The notes under the pieces were generated by a model. It was not told the DNA's origin. It did not search any database and worked only from the letters and a program-made list of their open reading frames with translations. A stretch of DNA of 64,000 bases from Paraburkholderia sp. BCC1884 (GTDB lineage Bacteria; Pseudomonadota; Gammaproteobacteria; Burkholderiales; Burkholderiaceae): the NCBI RefSeq assembly GCF_900996225.1, contig NZ_CAAJGL010000156.1, forward strand, positions 228,424 to 292,423. The letters run 5' to 3'. A program made the translations under genes and the position numbers. Within the stretch, counting starts at the first letter, position 1. Each line of letters begins with the position of its first letter. Positions 24,905 through 33,955 of this stretch are shown in pieces.

Positions 24905-26182
24905 TTACGCGCTCACCGCGACCTTCATCGCGCGCATCGGTTCCGGGTTCAGCAAGCCACCGCCGACGCGCTTCGTCGTGTAGAACAGCACGTACGGCTT
25001 CGCCGTGTACGGATCACGCAGCACGCGCACACCGATGCGGTCGATGATCAGGTACGACTGCTGGAAGTCGCCGAACATGATCGGCGTCGAGTTGGCTGCC
25101 ACATCCGGCATGTCGGGCATTTCGGTGACCGGGTAACCAGCGAGCGTTGCCGGCTGGCCTCCGACATACGAGGGCTGCCACAGATAATTGCCTTGGCCGT
25201 CCTTCAGCTTGCGCACGGAGCGCTGCGTATTACGGTTCATCGTGAACCGCGCGTTGCCGGTAAATGCGCTCGGCAAGTCGTAGATCAGGTCGATGATGCC
25301 GTCCGACGTGATGTCGGCCGCCGCACCGCTGTTCACGACTTCGATCGCGCCGAACGGATGCACCGCAGCGTTTGCGCCGCCGGCAATGTAGGTCAGGATG
25401 CCGGCGGGCTTCTTCGAACCATCGCCCGAGACGAACGCGAGGCCTTCCTGCTTGGCGAACTCGGTCTGCACTTCGCCTGCCAGCCAGGTTTCGAGGTCGA
25501 TCTCGCTGTCGTCGAGAATGCCTTGGGTTGCCGCAGGATTGGCATAAATTTCGCCTTGGCCGAACGCGAGCGACGCGAACGACGCCGTGTTCGTCTGCGG
25601 TCGGTTGTCGGTTTCGCCGACCCAGCCACTCGACGTACCGCGCATGTTGAACAGCTTCGAGAAGCCTGCCTTCGATACCGACTGCACCTGGCAGATTTGG
25701 CGCATCGGCGAGACGAGAACGAGCTTGCTCGTGATGGTGCGGTCCCACTCGACCGGCGTAAGATAGCCGCCCTGCTCGTCAGCACCCTTGTTGAGCGATG
25801 CATTGATGTCGCCGCGCTTCACGTGGGCCTTGAACGCGTCGGTGTATTCCGGATCGCGCAATTGCTTGCTGCCCGCGCCCATCTGCGCGGCGGCCATCTT
25901 CACGTTGGTTTCGTCGATGGCCTTCTGAAGCGAGTCCAGATCACCGCTGATTTTCTCGACTTTGGCCGTGATGTCCGATGTCGGCAAACCAGCCTTGACC
26001 GCGTCGAGCTGCTTCGTGTGTTCGGTCTTGTACTCGGCGAATGCCTTCTGAAGGTTTTCGATGAGCGCCTTGACTTCCGGAGCACCGGAGTCCGCGCGCA
26101 CCGCGACGATGCCACGCGGCACGAAACCGAGCGATGAGCCCAAAGTAGCCGCGATGGCGGCGATCAACAGATTTTTGCTCAT
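24905..26182 (-). CDS. Major capsid protein, HK97 fold (425 aa)
   Basis: HK97-family capsid subunit. Residues about 32-115 form a coiled-coil delta (scaffold) domain (EVKALIENLQKAFAEYKTEH ...) that the prohead protease should remove. The mature domain starts near NKGADEQGGYLTPVEWDR and includes the P-domain and E-loop regions through RMKVAV at the end. The first 30 residues are odd: MSKNLLIAAIAATLGSSLGF is hydrophobic like a signal peptide, which is unusual for a capsid. Gene order portal-protease-capsid is the HK97 pattern. Confidence 0.95.
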   Translation of the reverse strand: MSKNLLIAAIAATLGSSLGFVPRGIVAVRADSGAPEVKALIENLQKAFAEYKTEHTKQLDAVKAGLPTSDITAKVEKISGDLDSLQKAIDETNVKMAAAQMGAGSKQLRDPEYTDAFKAHVKRGDINASLNKGADEQGGYLTPVEWDRTITSKLVLVSPMRQICQVQSVSKAGFSKLFNMRGTSSGWVGETDNRPQTNTASFASLAFGQGEIYANPAATQGILDDSEIDLETWLAGEVQTEFAKQEGLAFVSGDGSKKPAGILTYIAGGANAAVHPFGAIEVVNSGAAADITSDGIIDLIYDLPSAFTGNARFTMNRNTQRSVRKLKDGQGNYLWQPSYVGGQPATLAGYPVTEMPDMPDVAANSTPIMFGDFQQSYLIIDRIGVRVLRDPYTAKPYVLFYTTKRVGGGLLNPEPMRAMKVAVSA

Positions 26183-26185
26183 GAT

Positions 26186-27031
26186 TTAGCCTTGGATTGC
26201 GTTGATGAGGTTTTGCAGCGACGCTGTAACGTCTTCGCCAGCGCTCGGCATGGCAGGGTCTCCGACAGCGCTCGGCATGCCAGATAAAAGGGATTTGATT
26301 GCTTCACGGCGGGTGGAGCGGGAGTAGCCAGCCTTCGCCATCGACGCCTCGACAATGGCAAGTGTCTTCCGCGTGGCCGACGACGATGTTTGCGTCTTGC
26401 TGACTTCGGTGCTTTCGATCAGGCCGGTGGCAAAGCCTTCGTTCACAGCCTGATCGGCGCCGATCCACGTTTCCTTGTCCATCAGATTCGCGGCGTCGTC
26501 CTGGGTGATGCCCGCGCGCTTCGCGTAGAGATTCGCCATTGCGGAGTCAAATGGTTCGAGCGTCTGCGCTGCTTGCGCGAGATCGTGCCGGTTGCCAATC
26601 GCCACGGTCCACGCGTTGTGGATCATGAAGAACGAGCCTTCGCCCATCAGAATCTCGTCGCCGGCCATCGCGATCACCGACGCGGCCGACGCCGCAAGGC
26701 CGAGCACCTGCACAGTGACCTTGGCCTGATGCTGACGCAGCAGGTTGTAAATCGCAACGCCTTCGAAGAAATCGCCACCCGGCGAATTCACATTCACCGT
26801 GACCGCCTGATTCGCGCCAATGCTACGAAGCGCGGCTGAGATGCGGGTCGCCGTCACGCCGGTGCCTTCCCAGTTGTCTCCGATCGTGTCGTAGATCGAG
26901 ATGGAAGGTGAACCGTCGTTCGCGGCGCGCACCTCAGGCTCCCAACGTTCCAGCGCATCCGGACGCATATCGAACTGCGCGGCGCCCAACCGGAAATCAG
27001 CGCGAATCTCAGGCAGTTGCAGGAGGCTCAT
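26186..27031 (-). CDS. ClpP-like prohead protease (281 aa)
   Basis: Serine protease that trims the capsid delta domain during head maturation. The ClpP-like core has NSPGGDFFEG (residues 82-91), the nucleophile in GLAASAAS (Ser115) and His138 in MIHNAW. The C-terminal part is low-complexity. It overlaps the portal gene by 23 bp and lies 3 bp before the capsid gene. Confidence 0.93.
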   Translation of the reverse strand: MSLLQLPEIRADFRLGAAQFDMRPDALERWEPEVRAANDGSPSISIYDTIGDNWEGTGVTATRISAALRSIGANQAVTVNVNSPGGDFFEGVAIYNLLRQHQAKVTVQVLGLAASAASVIAMAGDEILMGEGSFFMIHNAWTVAIGNRHDLAQAAQTLEPFDSAMANLYAKRAGITQDDAANLMDKETWIGADQAVNEGFATGLIESTEVSKTQTSSSATRKTLAIVEASMAKAGYSRSTRREAIKSLLSGMPSAVGDPAMPSAGEDVTASLQNLINAIQG

Positions 27032-28295
27032 CGCCGTTCCCCTTCGGTTTCTGTGTCATTGGGTTGCGCAGCGCGTCGGTCTGCGGATCATCGGACTTCG
27101 GCAGGTCGGACAGTTCGCGAACCTCGTTCTGCGACATCCAAGGCGCCTGACCGCCCGAGCCAAGCGCTTTCGAGAAGAACGACGCCTGATCGTTAAGCGT
27201 GCCGCGAAGCAGCGCGCCCTCGTTAAATTTGAATTGCTGCATGCCGAGCTGGTTGTCGGGAATGAAGCTGCGCGCGGCAGCTTGCTCCCACGACACAAAC
27301 CAGTGCGCGAGACCATACTGGATGAAGAAAATCGCGAGCTGCTCAATGCCGCTGCCCCAGCTCGTGTCGTCCATCATCAGCAGCGGCCGCGGCACGCCGT
27401 ACATGCGCGCAACCTCTTCAATCTGGTGGTTGCGGGTTTCGATCTGTTGCGCTGATACCGCAGTAATCGAGAACTGCTTTGCCGTGCCGCCTTCTTCGAT
27501 GAGCATCCAGCTACCAGCGTTTTCCGCGCCCGAGTAGTTATCGGCGAGCGATTCCTTCATGCGTTTATAGGCATTGTCGGAAAGCTCTTTCGGGATCTCG
27601 ATCGCACCGCCGGCCATCACGCCGGTGCGAAACGTGCGCGACGCCGCGCGCTCGGCCTGCTCGGCGAGTTCCAGCGCTTCGCGTGAAAGCTTGATCCGCG
27701 AAACTCCGTTCACGCCGTCGAGCGACAGGTCACGCAGGTGGAACACGTCGCGCGCGCCGAGCGTAATCTCGTCGCCGCCAGGTGTTCCGTATTGATATGA
27801 GATCTGCCACGTGCTGGTGAGTGTCGGTTTCACAGAGCCGCGATCCATAGGAATCAGCCGGATGGGTCGATTACCGGACCAGATCACGCGCGCAAAGGAC
27901 TGGCCATCCAACAACGCGCGCAACTGCATGAGGCTCTTGAATTCGATTGGCGTTTGCCAATCGTTCGGCTTGTATTTGAGCAATCGGTGCGCAGGGTTAT
28001 TGGTCTGCACCTGCTTTTTTTCGTCGCTGCTCTGGAGGTTCAGCGGCAACATGCCGATCGCTTCGGAAATCAGGGTGACGCAGCGCAGGACCGCCATGTT
28101 GCGCAGCGCTCGCATGCCACGCGGGTCGTTTCCGTCGATCTCTCCGCGGCGAATGTATTCGAGCAGGCGAGGATCGTCCAACCCGGTGAATGTGTCACCG
28201 CCAGAAGACAGTTCAGCCCGCGGACCGGGTGGTTGCGGCAGACGAGTTTGGGCCTCCGGCTGATGTCCTCGCCGGAAGAAATCGAACAAACTCAT
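27009..28295 (-). CDS. Portal protein, HK97 family (428 aa)
   Basis: Dodecameric ring for DNA entry. Family landmarks are visible: NMAVLRCVTLISEAIGMLPLNL (about residues 66-87), ARVIWSGNRPIRLIPMDRG and the C-terminal VARMYGVPRPLLMMDDTSWGSGIEQ. Length is typical for the family. It follows the large terminase with an 8-bp gap. Confidence 0.93.
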   Translation of the reverse strand: MSLFDFFRRGHQPEAQTRLPQPPGPRAELSSGGDTFTGLDDPRLLEYIRRGEIDGNDPRGMRALRNMAVLRCVTLISEAIGMLPLNLQSSDEKKQVQTNNPAHRLLKYKPNDWQTPIEFKSLMQLRALLDGQSFARVIWSGNRPIRLIPMDRGSVKPTLTSTWQISYQYGTPGGDEITLGARDVFHLRDLSLDGVNGVSRIKLSREALELAEQAERAASRTFRTGVMAGGAIEIPKELSDNAYKRMKESLADNYSGAENAGSWMLIEEGGTAKQFSITAVSAQQIETRNHQIEEVARMYGVPRPLLMMDDTSWGSGIEQLAIFFIQYGLAHWFVSWEQAAARSFIPDNQLGMQQFKFNEGALLRGTLNDQASFFSKALGSGGQAPWMSQNEVRELSDLPKSDDPQTDALRNPMTQKPKGNGDEPPATA

Positions 28296-28302
28296 TCACA
28301 CC

Positions 28303-30018
28303 TCAAAGGAATCGAATACCGCGCGACTCGTAGACAGACGGCCCTTGAGCCGGCGGATTCAGTGCCATCAGCGATACCGCGTCGAAAATTGCCATGAGCG
28401 GGTCGATCTTGCCCGTCCCACTGGCCTGTTTGGTGATGTTTACGGCGTTGCCAACCGGAACGACGCGCGCATTGCCAACGCACCAGGCCATCATGCGTTG
28501 ACCGCCGTGAATCAGCGTGCCGTCTGGCTTGTCGCCACCATCTTCTGCGCGCCGACCACTTGAGGCAGCAACGCGCCGCTCGGTCGTCTTGATCGCGCCT
28601 GACAGTTTCCAACCCTGCGAGATACCGATTACCTTGTCTTCCGGCACCTTCGCTGCGCCGAGCGCGTCGAGCACGCCACCGATGCCAGCCGGGTCCGCGC
28701 CGACCTTGTCGAGCAGTCCAGCCTGGTGAATCGTGGCGACAATCTGCGCAACGTCCTCGACGTCGTCACCGATCTGATCGACAACAGTCAGATCACCCTC
28801 TTTCTCGAAGTCGCGAAGTGTGTCCGCAATCTCCTTGCGGCGCTCGAACACGGACGGATGCGCCCATGCATGTGTCCAGGCGAGCCAGTTGCGCGTGCCA
28901 CGCTCGCGACCGACGACGGCCAGACCTAGCAAGTCGTCAAGGCCGCCGCCGTCAATTCCGACGTCGATAACCTCGCAGCGCTCGATCAATTGCTCGAGCG
29001 TCAGGCTCGGCACCAATGCGGCGGCTTCCCAAAATTCGGCACCAGCCCATCGATCGCTGCGCAGCGCGAGCCCGATTTCAACGTTAGCGTGCTTCGCGAG
29101 GAAGCCGCGAAACGACTCTTCGCCGCCCTCCCGCGCCTTGCGAAACTCGCGCTCGAGATACGCCTGGTCCACCGAATAGCCGAAATTCGGATTGACCATC
29201 GATAGATTTTCGACCTTCAGATGCTCTTTGCTCTTCACCATTTCTGGTGGGTGCTCGAAGATCACCGGCACGAAGCACGGATCGTGGATCTTGCCGTCGC
29301 GGACATCGCGCGCATACCGCAGCTTCTGCAAGAACACGCCCGCAGGCGGATCATTCGATTGCGTCGTCAGGTAAATCACGAAGCCTTCGGGCCGTGACGC
29401 CAGACCGCCAGTCGCTTCGCGCAACATGTCTTCAGCGTTAGGCTGCTTTCCGAACAGCCAAAGTTCATCAATCAGCGTGCCGACGCTCTTCTTGCCGCTC
29501 ACGGTGTTCGCGTCGGCAGCGACGACCTTAAGCGCCGCGCCGGTTACCCGGTGCGTGATCGTCTTGATATGCGTCTGCACCTGGAAGAGCTCGTCGAGTT
29601 CTTCCTCGTGCTTCACCATGTCGCGACTCGGCGCGAAGCTGTTGTTCGCGACTTCGATCGTCGGCGCCAGAATTGCGTACTCGGCAGACTGGCGCCAGTT
29701 GAGGATCATCGCGGTCATCATGATCCCGGCAGCCAGCGTCGACTTGCTGTTTTTTTTCGGGATACACACGAACCACTCGGTGATCAACCGACGACCGCTG
29801 TCCGGGTCGTATGCGCCAAAGATCGACGCGACCAGATCGAACACCCAATCGGCGCACGACTCGCCGAACGTGGGGCTACCCGGCGCATCGACGATCTTCA
29901 GTTGCTTGAAAACTTTGAGAGCCTGCTCGGCTTGCTCCGGAAAGATGGGCGGCGGAATGATCGAGCGGCCGGCACGGAGTCGCTCGGGCCAATCCGGACA
30001 TGCAGTCGACCATTCCAT
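28303..30018 (-). CDS. Terminase large subunit (571 aa)
   Basis: DNA-packaging ATPase and nuclease. The Walker A loop is IPKKNSKST (about residues 86-94), Walker B lies in GTLIDELWLF, and the nuclease half contains the acidic VIDVGIDGGGLDD and later EDVAQIV/ADPAGIGG blocks. The length is usual for the HK97-type (phage_terminase 1) family. Starts at ATG 30018, four bases after the small subunit. Confidence 0.94.
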   Translation of the reverse strand: MEWSTACPDWPERLRAGRSIIPPPIFPEQAEQALKVFKQLKIVDAPGSPTFGESCADWVFDLVASIFGAYDPDSGRRLITEWFVCIPKKNSKSTLAAGIMMTAMILNWRQSAEYAILAPTIEVANNSFAPSRDMVKHEEELDELFQVQTHIKTITHRVTGAALKVVAADANTVSGKKSVGTLIDELWLFGKQPNAEDMLREATGGLASRPEGFVIYLTTQSNDPPAGVFLQKLRYARDVRDGKIHDPCFVPVIFEHPPEMVKSKEHLKVENLSMVNPNFGYSVDQAYLEREFRKAREGGEESFRGFLAKHANVEIGLALRSDRWAGAEFWEAAALVPSLTLEQLIERCEVIDVGIDGGGLDDLLGLAVVGRERGTRNWLAWTHAWAHPSVFERRKEIADTLRDFEKEGDLTVVDQIGDDVEDVAQIVATIHQAGLLDKVGADPAGIGGVLDALGAAKVPEDKVIGISQGWKLSGAIKTTERRVAASSGRRAEDGGDKPDGTLIHGGQRMMAWCVGNARVVPVGNAVNITKQASGTGKIDPLMAIFDAVSLMALNPPAQGPSVYESRGIRFL

Positions 30019-30021
30019 GCG

Positions 30022-30492
30022 CTATTTCCGGTTGTTGACGACGAGCTTCGGTGTCGGCAGCCCTGCAAACTTGCTCGCCGCCTTCTTCGCGGCTTCGCCC
30101 TTCGCATCCTTCTTGCCTGTTTCGCCGACCTTCGCATGCACGAACGGCAGCAGCGCCTTTGCCGCGTCGACACGCAGTTTTGGCTCGGTGCGACCGTCAT
30201 TCATGGCGGCGATCAGGAAAGCCTTCGGGTCGCTAAAGCTCGTCATCGCATACGGATCGAAATCCGGCGGCGGAGATCGGTCGGCAGCAGGTTTTGCCGC
30301 CGGCGCGGGCTTCGATTCCCGTTGAATCCGGTTCGCTGCAAGATACAGAGCGACATCCGGGTCTTTAACAAGCCGCGATCCGGCCGCCGACGCCGTCGCG
30401 GCGCTGTAACCTGCGGCGATTGCCGCGTCTTTATTGGCTTTGCCGGCCAAAACAGCGTCGGCGAAAAGCCTTTTTTTCGCTGTTAAAGCCAT
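30022..30492 (-). CDS. Terminase small subunit (156 aa)
   Basis: N-terminal helix-turn-helix (MALTAKKRLFADAVLAGKANKDAAIAAGYS) for binding the packaging site, followed by an Ala/Pro/Lys-rich linker and helical core, as in the terminase_2 family. ATG 30492 is chosen because longer starts lack support. It forms the packaging complex with the large subunit. Confidence 0.85.
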   Translation of the reverse strand: MALTAKKRLFADAVLAGKANKDAAIAAGYSAATASAAGSRLVKDPDVALYLAANRIQRESKPAPAAKPAADRSPPPDFDPYAMTSFSDPKAFLIAAMNDGRTEPKLRVDAAKALLPFVHAKVGETGKKDAKGEAAKKAASKFAGLPTPKLVVNNRK

Positions 30493-30594
30493 TAACAAAA
30501 TCCTCAAAAGGGAATTTTTTCTGCGCGTGCGGGAACGGTCGGTCTATGCAATTTTTACCTATAGACTTTCGATACCCCCACCGATTTGAACGAA

Positions 30595-30981
30595 TTACAT
30601 CGCCCTCTCGGCGCGTGCCTTCTCGCTGTCGTGATGCGGCTTGCAAAGGGTCTGCACGTTGGTTAAATCGAGCCTCAGCCGATCATTGCCTCGGTGCGGC
30701 ACGATGTGGTCGCCGATGTTGCCGAGCGGCTCGGCAACGCCGCGAGCCGCACACGCAAGCACGACATCAGCAGGTGGCATGCCGAGCATGCCGAGATCGC
30801 GCAGGCAGTAAGCGCAGTGCGGATGCTCGGCGAGATGCCGACCCCGCAGCTTCTGCCAAGCATAGTCATAACCGCGAGCAGTGCTGCTGGTCTTGCCAGA
30901 ACGCCAAGACGGCGCCTCCACAATTGCGACTCGGCTTGGCATCGTCTGCAAGCGAGTCGGCAACGTGCGAAGACGCGGCAT
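30595..30981 (-). CDS. HNH endonuclease (128 aa)
   Basis: Zinc-binding HNH nuclease beside the terminase, as in HK97-like phages, where it helps in cutting during packaging. Two CxxC-type cysteines (HCAYC and the late CKPHH) and the GDHIVPHRGND...LTNVQTLCKPHHDSE core are present. The N-terminal 30 residues are basic. About 100 bp separate it from the small terminase gene, a likely cos region (inferred). Confidence 0.9.
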   Translation of the reverse strand: MPRLRTLPTRLQTMPSRVAIVEAPSWRSGKTSSTARGYDYAWQKLRGRHLAEHPHCAYCLRDLGMLGMPPADVVLACAARGVAEPLGNIGDHIVPHRGNDRLRLDLTNVQTLCKPHHDSEKARAERAM

Positions 30982-30989
30982 GTCGTTGG

Positions 30990-31370
30990 TTAGGCGGCGA
31001 CCGGATACAGCGCAGCAAGCGCCGCGTTCGTGCCGACCTGCACTTGCTCGACCGACAGCGATGCATCGATCGACTTCAGCGCGAGCGCGATCTGCACTGC
31101 GGTGTTCACGTTGTTGCCGGTCGTTGCCGGCGCTGTTGCGGCTGCGGGAGTGCTCATGTTCGATCCTGAGAATTGTTGCGCCAGTTCGGCGGAAATGGTG
31201 TATTGCCCTGCGATGCTTTCAGCCCTCAGCACGTCCGCCTTGAACACGGCTTCGATTGCCTCGGCGCGCGGCTCGATCCCACTGATATAGGCAGCGGCTT
31301 CGGTCTCAACGGCTGACGTCTCGCTCTTGAACCACGAGGCGATCTTCTGGATGATGGCTTTGAGGTTCAT
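30990..31370 (-). CDS. Hypothetical protein (126 aa) upstream of HNH gene
   Basis: Starts MNLKAIIQKIASWFKSETSAVE, an amphipathic helix, followed by Ala/Thr-rich low-complexity and a C-terminal SIDASLSVEQVQVGTNAALAAL helix. No family is recognised. It heads the late leftward transcript as the first gene after the switch point, so it may be the start of the late operon. Confidence 0.6.
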   Translation of the reverse strand: MNLKAIIQKIASWFKSETSAVETEAAAYISGIEPRAEAIEAVFKADVLRAESIAGQYTISAELAQQFSGSNMSTPAAATAPATTGNNVNTAVQIALALKSIDASLSVEQVQVGTNAALAALYPVAA

Positions 31371-31428
31371 GGCTCAGAGGTAGAATCGTTGAGCCGGAAG
31401 GGTTGGCACAACAAAAAGGGGAATCGAT

Positions 31429-31758
31429 ATGCGTCATCTCGCGGCAGCATTCTTGCTGCTCGTCAGCATTACCGCGCACGCGGAACTTACCGGAACAGCC
31501 TACCTAAATAAGAGCCACGAAGACCCGGCGCTACAAGCGTATGTTGCGGGCTTGTCACAGGCCTTCGGCTGGGCGAACGTCTCGTTGCACAGAGCAAATA
31601 AGGAAATGTTGTTTTGCGTTCCGCCGGCTTTGGCACTCAACAACGAAAACGTCTATTCGATTCTTGATCGATATATCGCCGAAGACCCAACGAGTCGAGA
31701 CTACCCGCTTGGCATGATTCTTCTTGAGGCGCTCAAGAAAGCGTTTCCGTGCAAATGA
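31429..31758 (+). CDS. Rap1a/Tai-type immunity-like secreted protein (109 aa)
   Basis: N-terminal signal peptide (MRHLAAAFLLLVSITAHA), then a small domain ending LFCVPPALALNNENVYSILDRYIAEDP ... LLEALKKAFPCK. The paired Cys (FCVP and FPC) and the AL..AFPC ending match the Rap1a/Tai family, periplasmic immunity proteins against type VI secretion amidases. It is the only rightward gene among leftward late and early genes and is followed by its own terminator, marking it as an independently expressed moron. Function in the lysogen is inferred. Confidence 0.65.
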   Translation: MRHLAAAFLLLVSITAHAELTGTAYLNKSHEDPALQAYVAGLSQAFGWANVSLHRANKEMLFCVPPALALNNENVYSILDRYIAEDPTSRDYPLGMILLEALKKAFPCK

Positions 31759-31760
31759 AA

Positions 31761-31790
31761 AAGCCCGCGAGGCTTTCACCTGGCGGGCTT
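31761..31790 (+). terminator. Terminator after Rap1a-like gene
   Basis: AAGCCCGC (31761-31768) pairs with GCGGGCTT (31783-31790). A-rich and T-rich flanks on the two sides allow it to act in both directions. Confidence 0.7.
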
Positions 31791-31851
31791 ATTTGATTCG
31801 TTTGGGCGCGACTCTGCCCTCAGGCGAGATTCTAGGACAGTCTCGAAAAGT

Positions 31852-32262
31852 TTACAAGCGGTTTATCAGGCCTTTCGCAAAGAGCGCTGGCCGCATCGTT
31901 GCCTTTGCCGACGCATAGTCAGCATCCTGCGTCGCAGGGCTGCGCGGGTTCTTGAACACCTGCGAGCCAGCAATGAAGTTGCGCATCGCCGTCATCACCG
32001 CAACTCGGTGTTGGACATTTAGCGTGAGTACAATCGGCTCGACCGCTTCGCCGGCGGTGGTCAGTAATTGATAGTCGACGACCTCCGATAGATCGTCATA
32101 GTCCATCCATTGATTGCTGATTCTGAAATCACGGCACGTCGAGTCCGCCCCGCTGTAGCCGGCAACAGGACGAAATCCCTCACTCCACTGGTACCAATTG
32201 ACAAGCACCGCATCGATGTCGTCCATCGGGAGATCGTCGGCGTCAATGGCATCTATCGTCAT
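31852..32262 (-). CDS. Early/late junction protein, possible late antiterminator (136 aa)
   Basis: Acidic N-terminus (MTIDAIDADDLPMDDIDAV), a WYQW motif, GYSGADSTC, and a C-terminal AKATMRPALFAKGLINRL. It is the last gene of the leftward early run and lies just before the late genes, the position of Q-type antiterminators. W..W and GYxxxx spacing are vaguely Q-like, but I cannot claim the family. ATG 32262 has GAGG nine bases upstream. Confidence 0.5.
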   Translation of the reverse strand: MTIDAIDADDLPMDDIDAVLVNWYQWSEGFRPVAGYSGADSTCRDFRISNQWMDYDDLSEVVDYQLLTTAGEAVEPIVLTLNVQHRVAVMTAMRNFIAGSQVFKNPRSPATQDADYASAKATMRPALFAKGLINRL

Positions 32263-32443
32263 ATTGGTTTGCCTCTTTCCGTATTGTTCGCAACGGTTGC
32301 CGTGCGTATTGCCTACTGCGCAGATGGTTTGCATGGAGCCATGGATACATAGGTTCGTTCGTGCGGACAGCCTGAGCGGGTCGGCTGTTCTGTGGCGACC
32401 ATCACGGCAAGCGGGTCTCCGTACGCGACGCGGGGACACGCGA

Positions 32444-32824
32444 TCAAGTGCCCTGCTCCGGCTTGATCAATCCACCGGCGATCGCTTCGGCGACACGCAA
32501 ACGGCAGACGGCCACCAAAGGCAGCTCGTCGCGGTACAGGTCGTGAAAATCGGGATTCATCTGCGCTTCGGCGATCCACATGCGCCGCGTGCCGCCGCCC
32601 TTGCTGCTGATCTCGTCGAGCGGATAAAGTGTGTAGCGCTGGCGGTATTGAATCGGCGCGGTAATAACCGGGTTCTGTGTCGGCTGGTAGAACTGGTGGC
32701 CAATCGTCTCGACGTCGATGCGGCAGTACTCCATGCCATTGGCCTTCACAACCTCCGCTCGGAATCCTTCGGCACGCGCTACCCAGCAATCAAGATTCGC
32801 TCCGCTCAGTTCGCTCACTCTCAT
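32444..32824 (-). CDS. NinX-like protein, DUF2591 (126 aa)
   Basis: Starts MRVSELSGANLDCWVARAEG, the signature start of NinX/DUF2591 phage proteins, and ends in VAVCRLRVAEAIAGGLIKP, also typical. ATGA overlap with the preceding gene. Biochemical role unknown; in lambdoid phages the gene lies in the nin region. Confidence 0.85.
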   Translation of the reverse strand: MRVSELSGANLDCWVARAEGFRAEVVKANGMEYCRIDVETIGHQFYQPTQNPVITAPIQYRQRYTLYPLDEISSKGGGTRRMWIAEAQMNPDFHDLYRDELPLVAVCRLRVAEAIAGGLIKPEQGT

Positions 32825-33147
32825 GCAACTTCCCTCACATCCCATTCCCGATCGCCGCTTTCGATAAAAGCTCGCAGCGAATTCCGGTTATCTTCGAAAT
32901 AGACGTGTGTGCGATAGATCCCGTCACCGATCCACGAGAGGTCACCGGGAATAAAGCCGCCACGGTGGTGCTCCGGAACCCACACGTCGGCCAAAATGCG
33001 CAGCGGGCCGGTGTCATGATCAAGGCGCGCGATCCGATAAACCATCGTCGAAATCTTCTTCGTTTTCCCGAACCGATGAAACAAGCCTCGACCGTTCTTG
33101 CGCTTGTAGAACCCAACACCGTCCGGGATTGGCACCAACAAATTCAT
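32821..33147 (-). CDS. Hypothetical early protein (108 aa)
   Basis: Soluble protein starting MNLLVPIPDGVGFYKRKNGRG, with no known motif. Both ends are ATGA overlaps with neighbours, so it is part of the early operon. Function unknown. Confidence 0.7.
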   Translation of the reverse strand: MNLLVPIPDGVGFYKRKNGRGLFHRFGKTKKISTMVYRIARLDHDTGPLRILADVWVPEHHRGGFIPGDLSWIGDGIYRTHVYFEDNRNSLRAFIESGDREWDVREVA

Positions 33148-33572
33148 TCAGCCTCCAGTAATTTCAGTCCCATCTTTCGCGCTCGCTGCGGCTCCCAGCG
33201 CGCCAGCGCATCGTCGAATGCCGCGCATTTTTCTTCCCACAACCCATCCGACCGATCCAGCCATTCGTGGCACTTCGCGCAACCCGGCACCGTGAACCAA
33301 TGCTTCGCCTTCAATCCGGCCGCCTTGCCGTGCTTCGACTGGTTCGAATGACAGTCGACTACTGTCGGGTCTGCCCAATCTGTCCACGGACACGTCACAT
33401 TCAAGTAGCAGGGCTCGCCTCGGCATGCCGCCAGATACTTGGAGCCCTCCGCGATCGTGACGCGCTTCCGCTTCGGCTTAATTGCACGCATGCGCACCAG
33501 CGTCTGCGTGTTACGGTCGAGCTGCTTCTTGAACACACCTGGATCGGGCCGCCTAAACCCGGTGCGCTTCAT
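33144..33572 (-). CDS. DUF1364 nuclease-domain protein (142 aa)
   Basis: Begins MKRTGFRRPDPGVFKK and contains five Cys/His-rich elements: ACRGEPCYL, DCHSNQSKHGK, HWFTVPGCAKCHEWLD. This is the DUF1364 (Ren/NinB-neighbour nuclease domain) pattern found in lambdoid nin regions, probably a zinc-dependent nuclease related to HNH enzymes. Start ATG 33572 is preferred; a GTG at 33590 is possible. Confidence 0.83.
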   Translation of the reverse strand: MKRTGFRRPDPGVFKKQLDRNTQTLVRMRAIKPKRKRVTIAEGSKYLAACRGEPCYLNVTCPWTDWADPTVVDCHSNQSKHGKAAGLKAKHWFTVPGCAKCHEWLDRSDGLWEEKCAAFDDALARWEPQRARKMGLKLLEAE

Positions 33573-33586
33573 CGGCGCTGAACGCT

Positions 33587-33955
33587 TCACGCCGAAGCCC
33601 AATCGATACCGACGCAAGCGACTGCCGCGCGCGAGAGCACCGGAAAGTCACCAGTCAGACCGACCAAATGGGCGGCGTCGTAGACACGCAGACCCAGATC
33701 GCGGGCAAGGTTGTGCTCGATCGCTGCACCGGGCGACTGCGCCCAGCCTGGGAGCACCGCTACACCGTCGCAATCGACCAACTGCTTGATGTCAGCGCGC
33801 ATGCAGTCGAGCCACTCGGCATTCGTATCAGCGTTGATCTCCGCTGGATTCACAATCTCGAACCCCAGCGCGCGCAGCCGCGCGGTCTCGGCATGGAACA
33901 GCGGAAAATTTAGTTCCGGATAGCCCGTCATCGGACCAGCGATGTAAAGCTTCAT
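33587..33955 (-). CDS. DUF4406, nucleoside deoxyribosyltransferase-like (122 aa)
   Basis: Starts MKLYIAGPMTGYPELNFP, the hallmark of DUF4406 proteins related to nucleoside 2-deoxyribosyltransferases; the ADIKQLVDCDGVAVLPGWAQSPGA segment carries the second conserved block. ATG 33955 overlaps the previous stop (ATGA) and has AGGG upstream. A role in nucleotide handling is inferred from fold only. Confidence 0.85.
   Translation of the reverse strand: MKLYIAGPMTGYPELNFPLFHAETARLRALGFEIVNPAEINADTNAEWLDCMRADIKQLVDCDGVAVLPGWAQSPGAAIEHNLARDLGLRVYDAAHLVGLTGDFPVLSRAAVACVGIDWASA

Noticed and set aside
24851..26137. 428-codon rightward ORF opposite the capsid gene
   Set aside because: A high-GC shadow of the capsid gene with Arg/His-rich random composition.
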